A stretch of DNA of 38,124 bases. Source: a virus. Of this stretch, positions 1 to 7,000 are shown piece by piece. Below the pieces are notes generated by a model. That model was not told the DNA's origin, ran no database searches, and saw nothing but the letters and a program-made list of their open reading frames with translations. The position numbers and the translations under genes were made by a program. Location of the stretch: positions 1 through 38,124 of the IMG/VR virus record IMGVR_UViG_3300047548_000040; one strand, given 5' to 3'. The stretch's first letter is position 1. Each line of letters begins with the position of its first letter.

Positions 1-250
1 TAATATTTGATGCTCCGCCTTCAACAGCACCACCTGACTGTATTAAAGATATATCAGCATAACTTACTGCTACTTTAGGTACTGCTCTTAGTATATGAGC
101 TAACATTAAGCTGCCCCTACCAATGCATTGGTAGGGGCAGCTTAATGTTAGCTCATATACTAAGAGCAGTACCTAAAGTAGCAGTAAGTTATGCTGATAT
201 ATCTTTAATACAGTCAGGTGGTGCTGTTGAAGGCGGAGCATCAAATATTA
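1..250. repeat. Perfect 125-bp inverted repeat at the left contig end (probable fold-back artefact)
   Basis: Bases 1-125 are the exact reverse complement of 126-250, with no spacer; the centre is the palindrome CAATGCATTG at 121-130. Only the right arm fits the coding context, as the end of the fibre gene plus the start of the next gene, and it is repeated near the right end without the left arm. This suggests bases 1-123 are a chimeric fold-back from amplification or assembly. A true hairpin-ended molecule is the less likely alternative. Confidence 0.9.
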
Positions 251-568
251 CATTATCTGGTGTTCAAACAGATGATATTATTTTTTTATTAGTAGCTCAC
301 TTTAGTACCACTCTTACAGCACCAACTGGATACACATTATATGATAGTGGGGTTCTATCAGGGAGTTTTAACTGGAAAATTTACTATAAAGTAATGGGAA
401 GCACTCCTGATACTTCTGTAGGTATAACAGATTCAAATGCCGATGCAACTGCATATGTGTTTTATGTATTTAGAAATGTAAACACAACAACACCTATACA
501 TCAATTTGCTAAAGCAACAGGTACAACTAATCCACCATCAGTCACTACTGATAGAAAGTCTATGATTT
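124..568 (+). repeat. 445-bp direct terminal repeat, left copy
   Basis: Identical to 37680-38124 at a constant offset of 37,556 bases; the match breaks at 123 (A here, G at 37679). It contains the last codons of the fibre gene ending at 37701 and about two thirds of the gene starting at 145. It is either the overlap of a circular assembly or real terminal redundancy; the sequence alone cannot decide. Confidence 0.95.
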
Positions 569-798
569 TAGTTGGAGGTTTTGGTGGAGGTAGTGCAGGT
601 TCCAACTTTACAGCAGCTCCTACTGGTTATTCTAATTTTAACACTCAAGACGCTACAGCTAATAATGATTCCAATGTAGCAGGAGCTACTAAAGTGCTAA
701 CAGCAGCAGCTACAGAAGACCCCGGAGCATGGACAGGGAGTTTCTCTTGGTCAGGGCAACTAGGTGCAACTATTGCTTTAAATCCTAAGACTATTTAA
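145..798 (+). CDS. Tail fibre/tip-associated protein, function unknown
   Basis: A 217-residue protein rich in Ser, Thr, Gly and Ala with alternating hydrophobic residues, as in beta-rich phage fibre or receptor-contact proteins. No catalytic motif is visible. On the circular genome its ATG overlaps the TAA of the 631-residue fibre gene (TAATG), so the two are translationally coupled and the product probably acts at the distal tail. The next gene, 13 bases downstream, looks like a fibre-assembly accessory protein, which fits. The 5' part is duplicated at the right contig end. I do not recognise a specific family; the structural role is inferred from position and composition. Confidence 0.7.
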   Translation: MLAHILRAVPKVAVSYADISLIQSGGAVEGGASNITLSGVQTDDIIFLLVAHFSTTLTAPTGYTLYDSGVLSGSFNWKIYYKVMGSTPDTSVGITDSNADATAYVFYVFRNVNTTTPIHQFAKATGTTNPPSVTTDRKSMILVGGFGGGSAGSNFTAAPTGYSNFNTQDATANNDSNVAGATKVLTAAATEDPGAWTGSFSWSGQLGATIALNPKTI

Positions 799-810
799 TA
801 GGAAATTATT

Positions 811-1233
811 ATGTATGTAAAAGTAAAAAATGGTGTAGTGGAACAATATCCATATTCTATTGGGCAGCTAAGAGCTGATAATCCTGATACATCTTTCCCA
901 TTAAATATGACTGAGCAGACATTAGCTAGTTGGGATGTATATCCAGTAGTTGTTGCTGAAAGACCTCAAGTAGACTATACAAAGACAGTTATTGAAGAAA
1001 CACCTAACTTCATTAATGATGTATGGTATCAAGACTATAAAGTAGAAGAAGCATCTGCTGTTGAGATTGAGCAACGTAAAGCAGAACTTAATATTCAGGC
1101 TGAACAGAATAGAGCCAATGCTTATCGCAATGAATCTGACCCATTGTTCTTTAAGTGGCAACGAGGAGAAGCATTGCAGCAAGAGTGGTTAGATAAAGTA
1201 GCAGAGATTAAATTAAGATACCCTAAAGTGTAA
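811..1233 (+). CDS. Putative tail-fibre accessory/assembly protein
   Basis: A 140-residue soluble protein. The N-terminal half holds short beta-like segments (YVKVKNGVVEQYPYS near residues 2-16, then a Trp/Tyr/Pro-rich stretch). The C-terminal half is a charged helix (about residues 80-140) ending in a Trp-rich motif around LFFKWQRGE. This layout is common in small proteins encoded just after phage fibre genes, where several act as fibre chaperones or caps. A ribosome binding site (AGGAAATT) precedes the ATG. Placement between fibre and lysis genes supports a late tail-associated role; the exact function is not visible. Confidence 0.65.
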   Translation: MYVKVKNGVVEQYPYSIGQLRADNPDTSFPLNMTEQTLASWDVYPVVVAERPQVDYTKTVIEETPNFINDVWYQDYKVEEASAVEIEQRKAELNIQAEQNRANAYRNESDPLFFKWQRGEALQQEWLDKVAEIKLRYPKV

Positions 1234-1242
1234 GGATAGAGA

Positions 1243-1422
1243 ATGACACCTGAAGAGCAAAAGGAACTACATAAGGCTGCCATTAAGGAAGCAATACAAG
1301 AGTGGCTGGATCAGCAGTATAAAGCTGTAGGTAAGTGGACAATGAAGGGGATACTAGCTATGTCATTAGCAGTACTATTTTATTTGTATGCAGCATCGCA
1401 TGGATGGATTATTAAACTATGA
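1243..1422 (+). CDS. Small single-pass membrane protein, lysis cassette
   Basis: A 59-residue protein. Residues 1-30 are charged and helical (TPEEQKELHKAAIKEAIQEW). Residues about 34-57 form one hydrophobic segment (GILAMSLAVLFYLYAASHGW), followed by a very short tail. An AAGGA site lies upstream of the ATG. The stop overlaps the endolysin ATG (ATGA). Position directly before an endolysin and a three-helix holin suggests a lysis role, such as a second holin or antiholin. This is inferred from context and topology; no family was recognised. Confidence 0.7.
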   Translation: MTPEEQKELHKAAIKEAIQEWLDQQYKAVGKWTMKGILAMSLAVLFYLYAASHGWIIKL

Positions 1423-1796
1423 TAGCACAATGGTCTCAGTATCCAAACTTTAAGAAAGAAGAGTTTGACTGTAAGCATACTGGTGAAAACAATATGCAAC
1501 ATGAGTTCATGCAAAAGCTACAAGCAATTCGTAATGAGTATGGTAAGTCTATGCAAGTTATGAGTGGCTTTCGTTCTGTTAAACATCCAGTAGAAGCAAG
1601 GAAGACACATAGCAATGGAGAACACACTCAAGGTAACTGTGCTGATATCTTTTGCAATACTGGCAGTGATAGGTACAGACTTATCAGCCTTGCTCTTAAG
1701 CATGGTATTACTCGTATTGGGGTAGCTAAAACATTCTTACATCTGGGAATAGGTGGTGTAGGTTTACCTAACAATGTTATTTGGGAGTATCAATAA
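1419..1796 (+). CDS. Endolysin, M15-type zinc D-Ala-D-Ala carboxypeptidase/L,D-endopeptidase-like
   Basis: A 125-residue single-domain peptidase of the M15_3-like group, expected to cut peptidoglycan stem peptides in the periplasm. The zinc-binding pattern is visible: His69 and Asp76 in GEHTQGNCADIF (H-x6-D) and His108 in TFLHLGIG. Length is normal for a stand-alone phage M15 endolysin, and there is no signal peptide, so release depends on a holin. It overlaps the upstream membrane-protein gene (ATGA) and the downstream holin gene (TAATG), forming a compact lysis cassette. Family call is strong; exact bond specificity is unknown. Confidence 0.9.
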   Translation: MIAQWSQYPNFKKEEFDCKHTGENNMQHEFMQKLQAIRNEYGKSMQVMSGFRSVKHPVEARKTHSNGEHTQGNCADIFCNTGSDRYRLISLALKHGITRIGVAKTFLHLGIGGVGLPNNVIWEYQ

Positions 1797-2170
1797 TGGA
1801 TCCATTAACCATACTAGCAGCACTAGGACCACTTGCAGTAGACTTAGGCAAGAGTCTTATTAATCGTTTCATAGCACCTGATCAATTTAAACCAGCTACT
1901 ATCGAGCAGTATGCTCAGATGAAACAAATTGATTTAGAGTTCTTTAGAGTAATGAATGAAGCTGGTGGAGGTAACCCAAGCTATCCTTGGGTAGAAGCAA
2001 TAGTACGTTTGATGCGCCCAGCTATTGGTATTATTGTTTTAGGTACTTGGGCATATTTAGCAATATGGGGACATGGCATTGTACCACAAGAAGTGTCTAA
2101 CTTTGCATCTGTAATTGGTTTTTATTTATTTGGTGAACGTAGTTTGTTCTATGTAAAAGGCAAGAAATAA
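1796..2170 (+). CDS. Holin, three-transmembrane type
   Basis: A 124-residue membrane protein. Residues 1-20 are hydrophobic (DPLTILAALGPLAVDLGK), a soluble stretch follows, then two membrane segments near residues 72-92 (RPAIGIIVLGTWAYLAIWG) and 99-116, and a basic Lys-rich tail. This resembles the 3-TM holin family seen in phages and gene-transfer agents. The ATG at 1796 overlaps the endolysin stop (TAATG) and is preferred to a TTG at 1781, which would overlap further. It would permeabilise the inner membrane to release the endolysin. Confidence 0.8.
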   Translation: MDPLTILAALGPLAVDLGKSLINRFIAPDQFKPATIEQYAQMKQIDLEFFRVMNEAGGGNPSYPWVEAIVRLMRPAIGIIVLGTWAYLAIWGHGIVPQEVSNFASVIGFYLFGERSLFYVKGKK

Positions 2171-2185
2171 CTTAAGGAGATTGTT

Positions 2186-2308
2186 ATGCCAATGGTCGGA
2201 AATAAAGAGTACGCTTACACAAAAAAAGGTATGGACATGGCTAAGAAAGCAGCCAAGAAGTCTGGTAAGAAGATGATGATGGGTAAAGCAAAAGGCAAAA
2301 AGAAATGA
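2186..2308 (+). CDS. Tiny Lys-rich protein, unknown function
   Basis: A 40-residue, very basic protein beginning MPMVGNKEYAYTKKGMDMAK and ending in a Lys/Gly/Met-rich tail. Similar short VGxKxFxYTxxGM proteins occur in many marine podoviruses (from memory). A strong site AAGGAG precedes the ATG by about 7 bases. The stop overlaps the next ATG (ATGA). It is the first of four overlapping small basic genes (2186-2998) between lysis and tail genes; a nucleic-acid-binding or packaged role is possible but unproven. Confidence 0.75.
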   Translation: MPMVGNKEYAYTKKGMDMAKKAAKKSGKKMMMGKAKGKKK

Positions 2309-2586
2309 AAAAAGATTCTCGACTAACTAGAGCAGGTGTGTCTGGGTATAATAAACCTAAACGTACACCCAATCATCCAACAAAGTCTCACGTTGTTGTA
2401 GCTAAGTCAGGAGATCAGGTAAAGACTATTCGCTTTGGTCAACAGGGTGTATCAGGTAGTCCAAAAAAAGAAGGAGAGTCTGCATCATATCGTAAAAGAC
2501 GTGAGGCATTTAAGGCACGTCATTCTTCTAATATAGCTAAAGGCAAAATGTCTGCAGCTTACTGGGCAGATAAAGTTAAATGGTAA
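2305..2586 (+). CDS. Small basic phage protein, conserved in podoviruses, unknown function
   Basis: A 93-residue basic protein with motifs near residues 8-30 (RAGVSGYNKPKRTPNHPTKS), 40-50 (KTIRFGQQGVSGSP) and a C-terminal RREAFKARH...AAYWADKVKW. I recognise the pattern as a recurring conserved protein of marine and freshwater podoviruses and some myoviruses, without an assigned function. It starts inside the previous stop (ATGA) and its last codons overlap the next ATG. Its Lys/Arg content suggests binding to nucleic acid or to capsid DNA; this is inference. Confidence 0.8.
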   Translation: MKKDSRLTRAGVSGYNKPKRTPNHPTKSHVVVAKSGDQVKTIRFGQQGVSGSPKKEGESASYRKRREAFKARHSSNIAKGKMSAAYWADKVKW

Positions 2587-2759
2587 AAACTAAAAGTAAA
2601 GTCAATCAAGCAGGTAACTATACTAAGCCAGCTCTACGCAAACGTTTGTTTGAGAAGATTAAAGCAGGTAGTAAAGGCGGTGATCCGGGTGAGTGGTCTG
2701 CACGAAAGGCACAGTTACTTGCTGTTGGATATAAGAAGGCAGGCGGGGGTTATAAATAA
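2580..2759 (+). CDS. Small basic protein with EWSARKAQLL motif, unknown function
   Basis: A 59-residue protein. Visible elements are NYTKPALRKRLFEKIKAGSK (about residues 13-32), a GGDPGEWSARKAQLL segment (about 33-47) and a Gly-rich C-terminal tail. Similar YTKP...GxWSARKAQxLA proteins are widespread in phages and large viruses, function unknown (from memory). The ATG overlaps the end of the previous gene, and the stop is TAATG with the next, so the four small genes look co-translated. Confidence 0.75.
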   Translation: MVKTKSKVNQAGNYTKPALRKRLFEKIKAGSKGGDPGEWSARKAQLLAVGYKKAGGGYK

Positions 2760-2998
2760 TGGCTCTCGCTAAACCTCAACAATCTCTTAAGGATTGGACA
2801 AAACAAAAATGGAAAACCTCTGATGGTAAACCATCTGAAGGTAAGAAAAGGTATCTTCCTGAAGCAGCATGGAAGTCTTTATCAGCTAAAGAAAAGGCTG
2901 CAACAAATAAAGCCAAAGCTGAGGGAAATAAAAAAGGTAAGCAGTTTGTAAAGCAACCAAAAACAATAGCAAAAAAAGTAGCTAAGTTTAGAAAGTAG
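2759..2998 (+). CDS. Small basic protein, possibly DUF5872-like
   Basis: A 79-residue Lys-rich protein with SLKDWTKQKWKTSDGKPSEG (residues 9-28), KKRYLPEAAWKSLS (29-42), then KGKQFVKQPKTIAKKVAKFR at the C-terminus. The FVxQPxxIAxK ending is typical of a small family found in phages and giant viruses that I tentatively associate with DUF5872. It is the last of the four-gene basic cluster; its stop is immediately followed by a consensus promoter. Function is unknown. Confidence 0.75.
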   Translation: MALAKPQQSLKDWTKQKWKTSDGKPSEGKKRYLPEAAWKSLSAKEKAATNKAKAEGNKKGKQFVKQPKTIAKKVAKFRK

Positions 2999-3027
2999 TT
3001 GACAAATACTACAAAGTGTGATATAAT
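2999..3027 (+). promoter_or_regulatory. Consensus sigma70 promoter before the adaptor/tail block
   Basis: TTGACA at 2999-3004 and TATAAT at 3022-3027 with a 17-bp spacer, both exact. It sits directly after the stop of the upstream gene and 24 bases before the adaptor ATG. A weak dyad TATAA/TTATA (3033-3037 and 3047-3051) follows the -10 box. Confidence 0.9.
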
Positions 3028-3051
3028 TGTGGTATAACTTAGGATATTATA

Positions 3052-3693
3052 ATGACTTATTTGGAAATTGTCAATAAGGTTTTACGAAGACTTCGTGAGA
3101 ACGAGGTCTCTTCCGTTAATGAAACCCAATACAGTAGGTTGATTGGTGATCTAGTTAATGAAGTAAAACGTGAAGTAGAAGATGCATGGAACTGGGATGC
3201 TTTACGCACCACATTGACTGCTTCTACAGCTCAATCTCTTTTTAACTATGTGTTAGAAGGAGCAGGTAATCGTTTTCGTATTCTAAATGTAGTCAATGAT
3301 ACTGAAGATACTAAAGTGCAATACAGAGATAGTGAGTGGTTTGATAGAGTGTTTGCTACTCAACCTGTTCAAGAAGGTGCTCCGCTTTACTACAACTTAA
3401 ATGGTGTAGATGTAGATGGAAATGCTCAAGTAGATTTATATCCTATCCCTGATGGTGTATATACAATTTACTTTAACATTGTACAACCTCAACCTGACTT
3501 AGTGAATAATGGTGATGTACCTCTAGTAGATAGTCAGGCTATAGTCTATGGTACTGTAGCAAGAGCTATTGAAGAACGAGGGGATGACGGTGGTTTAGCT
3601 GCTGCTGAACCTAGATATAGAGGCTACTTAGCTGATCTTATTGCTATTGAAGCTGGTCGCAGACCTGACGAAACTACTTGGATTCTACGCTAA
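3052..3693 (+). CDS. Head-tail adaptor / tail tubular protein A-like
   Basis: A 213-residue protein beginning with a helical segment typical of podovirus gp4/gp11-type adaptors: MTYLEIVNKVLRRLRENEV, then LVNEVKREVEDAWNWDALR near residues 35-58. Beta-rich middle and a C-terminal helix with ARAIEERGDDGGLAAAEPRY follow. Such proteins form the ring between portal and nozzle. It is preceded by a consensus promoter and an AGGA site. Its TAA overlaps the ATG of the large tail protein (TAATG), the usual gene order for adaptor and nozzle. Confidence 0.8.
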   Translation: MTYLEIVNKVLRRLRENEVSSVNETQYSRLIGDLVNEVKREVEDAWNWDALRTTLTASTAQSLFNYVLEGAGNRFRILNVVNDTEDTKVQYRDSEWFDRVFATQPVQEGAPLYYNLNGVDVDGNAQVDLYPIPDGVYTIYFNIVQPQPDLVNNGDVPLVDSQAIVYGTVARAIEERGDDGGLAAAEPRYRGYLADLIAIEAGRRPDETTWILR

Positions 3694-5333
3694 TGGCATC
3701 AAAACTACAGGCGATTAGTAATGCTACACTAGGCTTCTTGGGTTTAAACACTCAGGATAATGGTGTTACGCTTGATAGCGGATATGCTACTAAAGCTCTT
3801 AATTGTGTCATTGATAAGAATGGTCGATTAGCTAGCCGTAAAGGTTGGACACCTGTCACTACAGATAATGGTGACCTTAATGACGATGAATATATAGAAT
3901 CAATCTATGAAGTGTTATCTGTTGGTGGGGCTAGCACAATCATCTCTGCAGGTGGCGGTAAGATTTTTACTGGAACAACAACATTAACAAGACTTAATGT
4001 ATATGGCACTGATGCTTCTGGTCCAGCAGTGTTATCACCACAACCTACATTCACAGGCAACCGTTGGCAATGGTGTACATTGCAAGAAGGTTCGTATGGA
4101 AGCTCCTCTTCACCTGAGACATATGCTGTAACTACACAACGTGGTAATATTGCTATGGTGTATAGAGAAGGAGCACATAGTGGTCCTTTTGTATTACAAC
4201 GTATTGGCACAGATTATGGAACAGCTCCTACAGGAGTAGGCACATTTGACCCTGATTGCTGCCATGCAGCTTTTGGTCGTGTATGGGTAGCTGGACTAAC
4301 AGAGAATAGAACAACAGTATTTTATAGTAATTTATTAGACCCATCTAATTTTGCAGGAACAGGTACAGGGTTACTTGATATATCCTCTAAGGTAGGGGGC
4401 AATGATGAGATTGTTGCTATTAGCTCTCATAACTCTTTCTTAGTTATTTTCTGTAAGAGAAACATTGTTATCTATGCTAACGCAGATACTCCATCATCTC
4501 TTACAATCGTAGACGTTATTCCGGGTGTTGGTTGTATTTCTAGAGATAGTGTTCAACAAACTGGTAATGACATTGTATTCTTGTCTGCAAGTGGTGTAAG
4601 AAGTTTAGCTCGAACAGTACAAGAAAAATCTATGCCTCTTCGTGAGTTGTCTCTAAATATTCGTGATGACTTAGTAACATACATTGAAGGTGAGAATCAT
4701 AGTAACATTAAGAGTATGTATTATGAACGAGATGCCTTTTACTTGTTGGTAATGCCTAGCCTTAATCAAGTGTTCTGTTTTGACACAAGACGATTATTAG
4801 ACAATGGAGCAGCTCGTGTTACTGTTTGGGACAATCTAGTTCCAAAGGCATTATTTGCTGCTGCTAATAGAGTGTTGTATTTAGGTATGCAAGGGGGCAT
4901 TGCTCAGTATGGTGGATATTCTGATAACAATAACACTTATCGAATGGAATACTACACCACTAATACAGACTTTGGTAGCCCATTCACTTTGAAGTTTTTA
5001 AAGAAAGCTAAAGTAATTATCATTGCATCAGGCACTCAAGATGTGGTAATTAAATATGGCTTTGATTATTCATCTGATTATAGTTCTAGGGTGTTTACTA
5101 AAGACTTTATTGGCTCTAGTTCTCAATATAATATTTCTGAGTATTCTAACCTACCGGGACAAACTGGTTATACAGGTTCAGAATATAACTCTGGTATTGC
5201 TATTGCAGAGATTGACTTGAATCTAGGTGGTTCAGGTAAGATATTACAATTCGGGGTTGAAGCTGTTATTACAGGAACACCCATAAATCTACAACAAATG
5301 TCAGTATATACTACTACAGGGAAAATGATATAA
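3693..5333 (+). CDS. Tail tubular protein B / nozzle-like tail protein
   Basis: A 546-residue beta-rich protein. The start NATLGFLGLNTQDNGVTLDS and the following ALNCVIDKNGRLASRKGW are characteristic of large podovirus tail-nozzle proteins, which often read as repeated beta-propeller-like blades. Segments such as VWVAGL, VIFCKRNIVIY and VPGVGCISRDSV fit that pattern. I start it at the ATG in TAATG at 3693; an upstream alternative start at 3678 would add only five residues and overlap the adaptor. It probably forms the tail tube end through which DNA passes. The call rests on motif memory and gene order. Confidence 0.75.
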   Translation: MASKLQAISNATLGFLGLNTQDNGVTLDSGYATKALNCVIDKNGRLASRKGWTPVTTDNGDLNDDEYIESIYEVLSVGGASTIISAGGGKIFTGTTTLTRLNVYGTDASGPAVLSPQPTFTGNRWQWCTLQEGSYGSSSSPETYAVTTQRGNIAMVYREGAHSGPFVLQRIGTDYGTAPTGVGTFDPDCCHAAFGRVWVAGLTENRTTVFYSNLLDPSNFAGTGTGLLDISSKVGGNDEIVAISSHNSFLVIFCKRNIVIYANADTPSSLTIVDVIPGVGCISRDSVQQTGNDIVFLSASGVRSLARTVQEKSMPLRELSLNIRDDLVTYIEGENHSNIKSMYYERDAFYLLVMPSLNQVFCFDTRRLLDNGAARVTVWDNLVPKALFAAANRVLYLGMQGGIAQYGGYSDNNNTYRMEYYTTNTDFGSPFTLKFLKKAKVIIIASGTQDVVIKYGFDYSSDYSSRVFTKDFIGSSSQYNISEYSNLPGQTGYTGSEYNSGIAIAEIDLNLGGSGKILQFGVEAVITGTPINLQQMSVYTTTGKMI

Positions 5334-6103
5334 TGGCTAACTATACCAAAGCTACCAACTTCACTGCCAAAGACAGTTTACTTACAGGTAATCCATCCAA
5401 ACTTATTAGAGGTTCTGAGATTGATACCGAGTTTAACTCTATTGCTACAGCTATCTCAACTAAAGCAGATACAAATAGTCCATCATTCACTGGAACTCCT
5501 GTAGCTCCTACAGCCCCTAACGGTACAAACTCAACTCAGTTAGCTACTACAGCTTTTGTAGTAAGTCAGATTGGTGCGATTGCTGCAGGGGTATCTTCTT
5601 TTAGTGGTGGAACTACTGGACTAACTCCTAACACAGCTACCTCTGGTGCTATCACTTTAGCTGGTACACTAGGTGTAGCTAATGGAGGTACAGGTAGAGC
5701 AACCCTTACATCTGGTAGTGTCTTAGTAGGTGCTGGAACTGCACAAGTAAGTTTAGTAGCTCCGGGCACAGCAAAGAACTTGTTAATGTCAAATGGTACT
5801 ACATGGACTAGCTCTAATCCTATGATTGGTTGGGGACAGACTTGGCAAGATGTTAGTGGTTCTAGGCTTTCTAATACTACTTATACCAATAGCACTGGTA
5901 AACCAATTATGGTTAATGTTTATCGTACTGCATCGGATGGAACAAGTGCTGTAAGTTTAGAAGTTTTAGTTGGAAGTACATGGATAGCTGTTGCAACAGT
6001 TAATCCTGATATAAATGATGGCTCTACAGCATCTGCTATTGTTCCTGATGGTTCAGACTATAGATTTGCTGGTGCTTTTACTCGCTGGACTGAACTAAGA
6101 TAA
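5333..6103 (+). CDS. Tail fibre/appendage protein with GGTG-type repeats
   Basis: A 256-residue protein. The N-terminus contains DSLLTGNPSKLIRGSEIDTE, a recurring virion-attachment start of short marine phage fibres. It continues with TQLATTAFV (common in fibre shafts), then GVANGGTGRATLTSGSVLVG near residues 115-134, a GGTG repeat motif of collagen-like or beta-helical shafts. The C-terminal about 90 residues look like a compact beta domain (TGKPIMVNVY...VPDGSDYRFAGAFTRWTE). It starts at TAATG with the nozzle gene. It is a second fibre gene besides the long one ending at 37701. Confidence 0.75.
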   Translation: MANYTKATNFTAKDSLLTGNPSKLIRGSEIDTEFNSIATAISTKADTNSPSFTGTPVAPTAPNGTNSTQLATTAFVVSQIGAIAAGVSSFSGGTTGLTPNTATSGAITLAGTLGVANGGTGRATLTSGSVLVGAGTAQVSLVAPGTAKNLLMSNGTTWTSSNPMIGWGQTWQDVSGSRLSNTTYTNSTGKPIMVNVYRTASDGTSAVSLEVLVGSTWIAVATVNPDINDGSTASAIVPDGSDYRFAGAFTRWTELR

Positions 6104-6124
6104 TTAAAGTTAAAAGGATAGATA

Positions 6125-6991
6125 ATGAGTTTATTTGATAGTATTGCAAATTTATTTGGAGGAGAAGAGCCTGACTATGACTTAGCTCGGTTTAGTCCTT
6201 ATAACTTTAGATCTCCTTATGGACGAGCAAGGTTTGATGAGACTACTGGTAGAATTACTACTACACTTAGTCCAGAGCTACAGGCTTTTTATGATCAGTA
6301 TCTAGGAGGGGCTCGAAGTTTAATGCCCACAGAAGATCAGCTTGCTTTTGCTAGGGATGTTTCTGGAACAGGTCAAGGGCTATTTGGTACTTATACAGAC
6401 AGATTAAATCAAGCCCTTAACTATGATGTAGGACAGGCTACTTCTGATTACTATAATCAAGTACAAGATATTCTTGCTCCACAAAGAGCAACTGAAGAAT
6501 CTCAATTAGCAGATACACTTTTCAAGATGGGTAGAACAGGGGCTGCTACAGGTGTTGAAGGTGGTTATGTAAACCCAGAGCAGTTTGCCTTATTGAAAGC
6601 AAGAGAACAACAGAATGCTGAGATAGCGTTAAATGCTGAAGATAGAGCTAGAGCTATTCGTGCTGCTCAAATTGCTGAAGCCACTGGGGGTATGACTAAT
6701 GCTATTGGACTATTTGGTACAGGCACTAGTATTCCTGCTACCCTATATGGTCAGTCACAAGGAATATTAAGCAATGCTATGCAAATACCTGCTCCTTTGT
6801 TTAACCAAGTTGGTTATGGATTACAAGCAGGACAGGCACAAGCGGCTGCAGGATCTAATATTGCTCAGATGCAACAACAACAGTATGGTAATAACTTAAG
6901 TTTCTGGAGTGGTTTAATGGGTGCTGGTTCTAATCTATTAGGTAAGTCTGGTTGGTGGACAGGACCCCGTACTCCAACTACTACAGGTTAA
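6125..6991 (+). CDS. Internal virion / DNA ejection protein (small)
   Basis: A 288-residue Ala/Gln/Gly-rich protein with little charge clustering. It opens with LFDSIANLFGGEEPDYDLARF and has a helical middle (ALLKAREQQNAEIALNAEDRARAI region, residues about 155-180). A Gly/Ala/Gln-rich C-terminal half follows. This composition, and position before two larger proteins, match podovirus ejection proteins, which leave the capsid ahead of the DNA and build a conduit across the envelope. An AAAGGA site precedes the ATG. No sequence family was recognised with certainty. Confidence 0.65.
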   Translation: MSLFDSIANLFGGEEPDYDLARFSPYNFRSPYGRARFDETTGRITTTLSPELQAFYDQYLGGARSLMPTEDQLAFARDVSGTGQGLFGTYTDRLNQALNYDVGQATSDYYNQVQDILAPQRATEESQLADTLFKMGRTGAATGVEGGYVNPEQFALLKAREQQNAEIALNAEDRARAIRAAQIAEATGGMTNAIGLFGTGTSIPATLYGQSQGILSNAMQIPAPLFNQVGYGLQAGQAQAAAGSNIAQMQQQQYGNNLSFWSGLMGAGSNLLGKSGWWTGPRTPTTTG

Positions 6992-7000
6992 GAGGATAAT

